64,000 nucleotides of DNA from Saccharomyces paradoxus (lineage: Eukaryota > Ascomycota > Saccharomycetes > Saccharomycetales > Saccharomycetaceae), in contig NC_047490.1 in assembly GCF_002079055.1 (NCBI RefSeq), forward strand, positions 620,001-684,000, in the 5' to 3' direction. Shown here one piece after another: positions 60,523-64,000 of the stretch. Each line of letters starts with the position of its first letter. Positions within the stretch are counted from its first letter, which is position 1. The position numbers and the translations under genes are program-made. The notes beneath the pieces were generated by a model. That model saw only the letters and a list, made by a program, of their open reading frames with translations. It did no database searches and was not told the origin of the DNA.

Positions 60523-61398
60523 TTTTTCCTCTGCTGTTCCATGTATTTATTTATTGCACGTCGACGAGATTTAATCGAGCTAACTTTGAATTGCTTATTC
60601 CGTCAAGCAATGACACCAAATAGTGATTACAACAAGATATGATGAGATGAGCCTTTAATCATTTGAAAAAAATTCACATGTGTGTTGTACTTGGACAGGT
60701 AGCAACGCCTTGCCGATGACGGGGGAGAGCAGAAAACCGGCGAATTTTCCACCACCTGGTGAAAAAAGGTTAGCTACTATCTGCCGCACTATGGAAGCTG
60801 ATTCAACGGAAAAGGCGCAGGAAGTGCAGTAGGGACCGGCAAATGCAGCATGTTGAAAGACATTGTTGGGAAATCCTGTCTGAATCTTGGTGTGTTTTTA
60901 TTTTCCTACCACTTGACAATGGCGTAGATTTGATTTCGAGTAGGAGATTTAGTCATATTAAGGGTTGAGATTACAATAATAGAAGGATAGAAAACATATC
61001 TGATCTATGTTATCAAGGGGGCAAAGTAAGATAGGTTTGTGGGAGGGAAAAGTGCCATTGGGGACAGACTCCTTTTCAATGGCAATTGAAATTGCATAAT
61101 ATAAAACTCTTCTTGCACTCTTGAAAAACATCACACTGCAGTCGCATCAGAGTTGTTTTGCATTGTCGTGGTAATCCCGCGATCTGAGACGTACCTGAAG
61201 CGGTGCCTGTGAAGTCTCAGTGAAGCGTTTAAGATTATGAGTATATGACAATCGAAAAGATGCCTCAATTGAGCCAGTTTCACTTTAGGCTTGCTGTTTC
61301 TGCTTTTGTCTCCGCTTATATAAAGGATAGAGTGTGTATTTATAAATGTGCATTTGCGCGTATATCATTCTTGATAGAGTCAGCTTAAGTACACGAGT
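60523..61398. promoter_or_regulatory. Divergent INO2-YDR124W region
   Basis: The 876-base spacer holds the ICRE-like site near INO2 and an imperfect inverted repeat TTTTCCACCACCTGGTGAAAA at 60745-60765. A GGGGGAG patch occurs near 60721. A single pheromone-response-like core lies near YDR124W: AGTTTCA at 61277-61283, or TGAAACT on the minus strand, one base off TGAAACA. I see no gene. Confidence 0.6.
60673..60682. promoter_or_regulatory. ICRE/UAS-INO-like site in the INO2 promoter
   Basis: TTCACATG (60673-60680) matches the core of the inositol/choline element (WYTTCAYRTG, one base off at the edge) and overlaps the E-box CACATGTG at 60675-60682. It lies about 155 bases before the INO2 start and fits the reported autoregulation by Ino2/Ino4. 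Confidence 0.75.
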
Positions 61399-62361
61399 AT
61401 GGGTATGGAAGAGCTCAGAAGAGCGCTGGCGCTGCTGAATGGCCAGGGATATGAGTTCATGGTGTTTGTAAAAGAGAGAGATCATTTGAAAGGCGAGTCG
61501 ATTCCAAAAAAATTCTTTTCAGAGAGTTTTATATCATCTTCAATAGAAAGGGACCCCCCGCTAACATTCGACCCATTGGTAAATAGGAAAAAAATAACTG
61601 TTTATGAAAAAAATATTCAACCAAAGATGATGCTGCCCTTAGATCAGCCTATATTAGTGCGGAATTACCTGTATGCGGCTTTTAAGTTATTAAGACAGGT
61701 ACCATGCAAGGCAATCGCTAAGTTATGGATAAAAATAATTGAGCCAAGGAAAAAGACCAGGTTCCCATACATTAAAGGTGATGCTAGAAAACCAACATGG
61801 TGGCCAAAAGATGTAGAACATAAAGAGCCAGACCACCTCCATAAAGCAGATCGACTGAATTTGATGTGCACCATAATAATGAACGTTCTACCACAATCGC
61901 CCTTCGGCCATGAGATTTTGGATGAGCTTATAAGAGTGACTGTAGCAATGACCATCTTTAAGAGAGAAAACGTGAAGAGAGTAATTATAAAAAATGTTCT
62001 TGAAATTGCCAAATGCTTGTGTAACAAAGATTTCAAACGAAATACCGTATCACTTGATGATCTAAATGACCTGGCCCACAAACAGAAAAAATCAAATCAC
62101 AGTCATCGATTGGATGTCAATAAAATGGCCAACGTGGGAAAAGATTTGCTACAACAGTCAAGTGGAAGTGATTTTTCACCTTCGAGGACCATTCCCACAA
62201 AAGAAAGTTACACAGAATACCTATCCAGGGGATATTATCCTGTATCGGAAGATCATTCAAATAGCATATTCCGAACAGAAGGGGTAGTTGATTTCGATCC
62301 GCTATTCCTTACTAAATTGGATGAATTAAGTAGTAGCGATGATCCTAGAGATTTTATTTGA
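61399..62361 (+). CDS. Uncharacterised protein, YDR124W ortholog
   Basis: The protein has 320 residues from the ATG at 61399. I recognise no domain. The N-terminal 250 residues look folded: YIYAAFKLL-like [63 protein letters not shown] has many Trp, Pro, Lys and His residues and resembles a nucleic-acid-binding surface. Fungal proteins with a similar WWP core exist, but I cannot name their role. The last 70 residues are Ser/Asp-rich. In S. cerevisiae the gene is of unknown function and reported as strongly induced by alpha-factor. It converges with ECM18, with 121 bases between the stops. Confidence 0.85.
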   Translation: MGMEELRRALALLNGQGYEFMVFVKERDHLKGESIPKKFFSESFISSSIERDPPLTFDPLVNRKKITVYEKNIQPKMMLPLDQPILVRNYLYAAFKLLRQVPCKAIAKLWIKIIEPRKKTRFPYIKGDARKPTWWPKDVEHKEPDHLHKADRLNLMCTIIMNVLPQSPFGHEILDELIRVTVAMTIFKRENVKRVIIKNVLEIAKCLCNKDFKRNTVSLDDLNDLAHKQKKSNHSHRLDVNKMANVGKDLLQQSSGSDFSPSRTIPTKESYTEYLSRGYYPVSEDHSNSIFRTEGVVDFDPLFLTKLDELSSSDDPRDFI

Positions 62362-62482
62362 AAAATTTCGAATCATCGAGAAGAGCTGTGAGGAGTGCAA
62401 AAGTTAACAAAGATAGTATGCATATAGTGATGTGATACTTCATCTTCATGCTCTTTGATTTTTTCGTCTAATATAAATTTCA

Positions 62483-63853
62483 TCAAGGCAATTTAGGTTC
62501 CTCTGATAAAAACGACACTATAGATTGGTTAAAGGATTGCGGATTATCTAAAAAAAGGTTGTGGCCGGAAGAGGGTATTTCTGAATAACTTGCTCCTTCT
62601 AGACAGTTCCCTAAATTGTTCAACTCTTTGACCATGAGCATACCGGCTTTTTTATTCATCCAATCATATTGCCCATATACTATGAATAATTTTCTTAGGT
62701 TTAAATAATGCAGGGAATCCATTAAGGGATCCTTCGCTAAAATACATCTTGAAAATAACCCTTTGAAAATATCTGTTGTAACCGCCGGCATACCTCCCTT
62801 ACCGTAAAACAATTCAAAGATGTATTCTTTGTATGCCATTGATGGAACTCGACTATATGCTGCCATTATGTAATTCCAACATAACTTAGCTCCTAATGGG
62901 CCCATCATTCTCAAAATTTGAAATTGTTGTTCAAACAAATATTTTGGAATCAAGTTTCTTTTCGAGTAAAACTTGGAACTTGGATCTTCGAAATCGATAG
63001 TGTAGAGAGTGTTAGAGTGGAAATTATTATTAACGGACCATATATTTCTTTCCACTCCCAAAGGGGATACCAAACAAAGTTTGTCTACTGATTCTGGATA
63101 TTTAACAGCATATTTAAAAGATAAATATCCACCAAAAGAATGTCCCACAATATTTATTTTGCCTAATTTGTTGTCAATGCGCCATTGTTCGATTCTGTCG
63201 AGGTAGAAATCTTCGTACATTTGGATCACAAATTTATGGTGACTCGCATTTATTGTATATGGAACCCTAAACTTATTCCTTCCAATAAATTTGATATCTA
63301 ACGGCAAAGGTGTCGTTGTATTAATCTCTAAAGACGGTATTGAAGACAATCCGCTCGCTGGCATATCAATTGAATACAAGTTTCGGATGTGCTTAGAGAG
63401 ACCCGGATAATTTCTGAAGAAGGACATTGAGGAAGCAGCGTAACCGTGTATCAGTAATGTAGGAGTTAGAACAGTACTTGTATTTTCATTTTGGAAATGC
63501 CATTGATTTATTTCGTCAAATAACTTATCATTTTTCTTGGAACCTTCAACGTGTACTTGTTCCATAATATGCTTCTGTAGTTCCTCTAACCGTTCATACG
63601 TTCTGCGCGAATTATTTAAATGACTTGACCATAGCTTGAATCCTGATTTCTTAACAGCATTTTCCTCCTTGGGTCTAAGAATCCTTTCCAAAATTTTTCT
63701 CTGAAGACTCTTTTCACGACGTTTGTCTTCCAGCAGGTATCTATTACTGTGAAAGGCTCTGCTCCACTTGCAACGTTTATATATATACATTGTTTGCTTG
63801 CTTAAGCCTCCAGAGTGCACCAAGTACCTCTTTATAGAAAGACCATTTTTCAT
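62483..63853 (-). CDS. ECM18: Alpha/beta-hydrolase fold protein Ecm18 (CGI-58/ABHD-type)
   Basis: The protein has 456 residues from the first ATG (63851-63853). The frame continues upstream without an ATG. The nucleophile elbow GHSFGG carries Ser239. The active-site His431 is in SSGHNLFLD, which also makes the HxxxxD acyltransferase-like motif of this family. The oxyanion region is in TLLIHGYAASSMSFFRNYPGL. The basic N-terminus (NGLSIKRYLVHSGGLSKQ) may target mitochondria. Relatives are Ict1 and Cld1 (a cardiolipin-specific lipase). Ecm18 itself has no settled function; the name comes from a cell-wall screen. Either a lipase or an acyltransferase role fits the motifs. Confidence 0.92.
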   Translation of the reverse strand: MKNGLSIKRYLVHSGGLSKQTMYIYKRCKWSRAFHSNRYLLEDKRREKSLQRKILERILRPKEENAVKKSGFKLWSSHLNNSRRTYERLEELQKHIMEQVHVEGSKKNDKLFDEINQWHFQNENTSTVLTPTLLIHGYAASSMSFFRNYPGLSKHIRNLYSIDMPASGLSSIPSLEINTTTPLPLDIKFIGRNKFRVPYTINASHHKFVIQMYEDFYLDRIEQWRIDNKLGKINIVGHSFGGYLSFKYAVKYPESVDKLCLVSPLGVERNIWSVNNNFHSNTLYTIDFEDPSSKFYSKRNLIPKYLFEQQFQILRMMGPLGAKLCWNYIMAAYSRVPSMAYKEYIFELFYGKGGMPAVTTDIFKGLFSRCILAKDPLMDSLHYLNLRKLFIVYGQYDWMNKKAGMLMVKELNNLGNCLEGASYSEIPSSGHNLFLDNPQSFNQSIVSFLSEEPKLP

Positions 63854-64000
63854 TCGCTCATCCTTAAACTCGAAAACTATAAGTGAAAGTCCCAAAAATA
63901 CGAATAGCAGTGCGATAACACACGGAAGGCTTTGTAGAGTTGTGAGCTGGAATTAAGACAGTTTGAGTTTTAGGAAAATCCGGGGGGGAGGGGGCCTTCT

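Overview
The window is nuclear DNA of a budding yeast of the Saccharomyces sensu stricto group. It carries 29 protein-coding genes without visible introns and two tRNA genes. Remnants of Ty retrotransposons lie next to both tRNAs. Gene order and orientation match the DNF2-to-ECM18 stretch on the right arm of S. cerevisiae chromosome IV. The proteins are close to, but not the same as, my memory of the S288C proteins: for example the BMH2 glutamine tail, the FOB1 C-terminus and the STE5 and MSH6 N-termini differ. I therefore favour a sister species (S. paradoxus, S. mikatae or similar) over S288C, but cannot name it without alignment.

Layout. 1-4967: 3' part of the flippase gene DNF2, then a 1-kb spacer with two GC-rich hairpins and a G-quadruplex motif. 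4968-12751: GIS1, MSH6 (with two MluI cell-cycle boxes) and GRX3. 12966-15220: tRNA-Gln(UUG) and a graveyard of Ty1-type delta and Ty4-type tau LTR sequence. 15221-28424: BMH2, TVP15, ARX1, STE5, SPO71, TMS1. 28658-38866: ARP10, tRNA-Ile(AAU) with a truncated delta, TMN2, TRS85, the FGGY kinase YDR109C, FOB1. 39278-44622: ALT2, PDS1 and two mitochondrial ribosomal protein genes. 44981-54298: TMA64, APC4, VBA4, COX26, TRM1. 54623-63853: DPB4, KIN1, INO2, YDR124W, ECM18.

The genes do not form one pathway. Shared themes are the cell cycle (PDS1, its destroyer subunit APC4, MSH6, DPB4), mitochondrial function (bL34m, uL1m, COX26, the dual-targeted TRM1, probably ECM18), membrane traffic and lipids (DNF2, TVP15, TMS1, TMN2, TRS85, INO2), and signalling (STE5, KIN1, BMH2). 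Regulatory sites fit the gene functions: MCB boxes at MSH6 and PDS1, PAC/RRPE-type sites at ARX1 and TRM1, and an inositol-type element at INO2.

I found no undescribed multi-gene system. The items most worth following are non-coding: the G4 and hairpin block upstream of GIS1, the layered LTR remnants, a box-B-like element between ALT2 and PDS1, a paired GC-rich motif on both sides of BMH2, and a small membrane-type ORF between MRPL1 and TMA64.
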